From positions 124,001-188,000 of the forward strand of contig NZ_JAINFL010000009.1 in NCBI RefSeq assembly GCF_022458895.1: 64,000 nt of DNA. The letters are read 5' to 3'. This document shows, piece after piece, positions 63,869 through 64,000 of this stretch. The position numbers and the translations under genes were made by a program. The stretch comes from Roseihalotalea indica (GTDB lineage: Bacteria; Bacteroidota; Bacteroidia; Cytophagales; Cyclobacteriaceae). The notes beneath the pieces are model-generated. The model worked only from the letters and a program-made list of their open reading frames with translations. It was not told the origin of the DNA and made no database searches. The first letter of the stretch is position 1; each line of letters starts with the position of its first letter.

Positions 63869-64000
63869 TTAATTCACCTCAAAGCGGTAAATTTTACCAT
63901 CAAAGCCGCAAACAAACAGTTCGTTATCGGCATTCACCCCGAAGGAAGCAATGGCAAAGTTGGCATCCAGCAGTTCGGTATTCTGAGGGCTTCCGGCTTG
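63869..64000 (-). CDS. Partial C-terminus, probable PQQ-dependent sugar dehydrogenase-type propeller
   Basis: The frame ends at the minus-strand stop 63869-63871 and runs off the window edge. The 43 visible residues include FAIASFGVNADNELFVCGFDGKIYRFEVN, with the final blade motif GKIYRF typical of glucose/sorbosone dehydrogenase-like beta-propellers, whose C-terminus closes the ring. Too little is visible for a firm name. Confidence 0.55.
   Translation of the reverse strand, partial: QAGSPQNTELLDANFAIASFGVNADNELFVCGFDGKIYRFEVN

Overview
The window looks like chromosomal DNA of a marine-type Bacteroidota, most likely order Cytophagales. The signs are a SusC/SusD pair driven by an ECF sigma/FecR system, Bacteroidota lipoprotein signals, families common in that phylum (DUF4126, DUF1080, DUF2961/GH172, GIN domain, DUF6261-like), exact TAnnTTTG -7 promoter boxes, and weak Shine-Dalgarno sequences. 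No rRNA, tRNA, cas gene, phage structural gene or intact transposase was seen. Both window edges cut genes: a GIN-domain protein on the left and a probable PQQ-type sugar dehydrogenase on the right.

Layout: 0-8 kb holds housekeeping and accessory genes: FNT channel, acyl-CoA dehydrogenase with a striking operator-like palindrome, lipoprotein, LMW phosphatase, a UbiA-like/methyltransferase pair, a BLUF photoreceptor and a GNAT. 8-13 kb holds a TonB receptor divergent from a Tat-exported Gfo/Idh/MocA oxidoreductase and an SMP-30 lactonase. 13-20.7 kb holds three tandem FtsX/MacB-type permease paralogues with no ATPase nearby. 20.8-23.9 kb holds a sulfatase and an amidohydrolase, both lipoproteins. 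24-32.6 kb holds ECF sigma, FecR, STN-SusC, SusD and a purple-acid-phosphatase-like enzyme. 32.8-42.3 kb holds small membrane and enzyme genes (DUF4126, DUF1080, methyltransferase, DoxX-SDR operon with AraC regulator, beta-barrel protein, NYN-LOTUS protein, transglutaminase). 42.3-45.1 kb is an AT-rich single-gene island in repeat-rich DNA. 45-52.8 kb holds a polysaccharide deacetylase, a tricorn-like protease and a GH172 enzyme. 53-64 kb holds a GNAT/universal-stress pair, an epimerase-like protein, a beta-propeller protein, an esterase, an enolase-superfamily/DenD-like/HIBADH-like sugar-acid cluster, a DUF6261-like protein and a PH-domain membrane protein.

Many genes fit the uptake and breakdown of sulfated or modified glycans and sugar acids: sulfatase, GH172, deacetylase, DUF1080, Gfo/Idh plus lactonase, sugar-acid dehydrogenases, SusCD.

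The least explained material is intergenic. It includes (i) long hairpins built from 7-nt periodic units, sometimes supplying stop codons of neighbouring genes; (ii) a dispersed element of about 130-160 bp with terminal inverted repeats and internal hairpins, three good copies and one partial; (iii) a degenerate direct repeat with an exact 41-nt period, five copies; (iv) a 161-bp IS-derived MITE with a TTA duplication; and (v) an AT-rich orphan gene bracketed by related hairpins and direct repeats.
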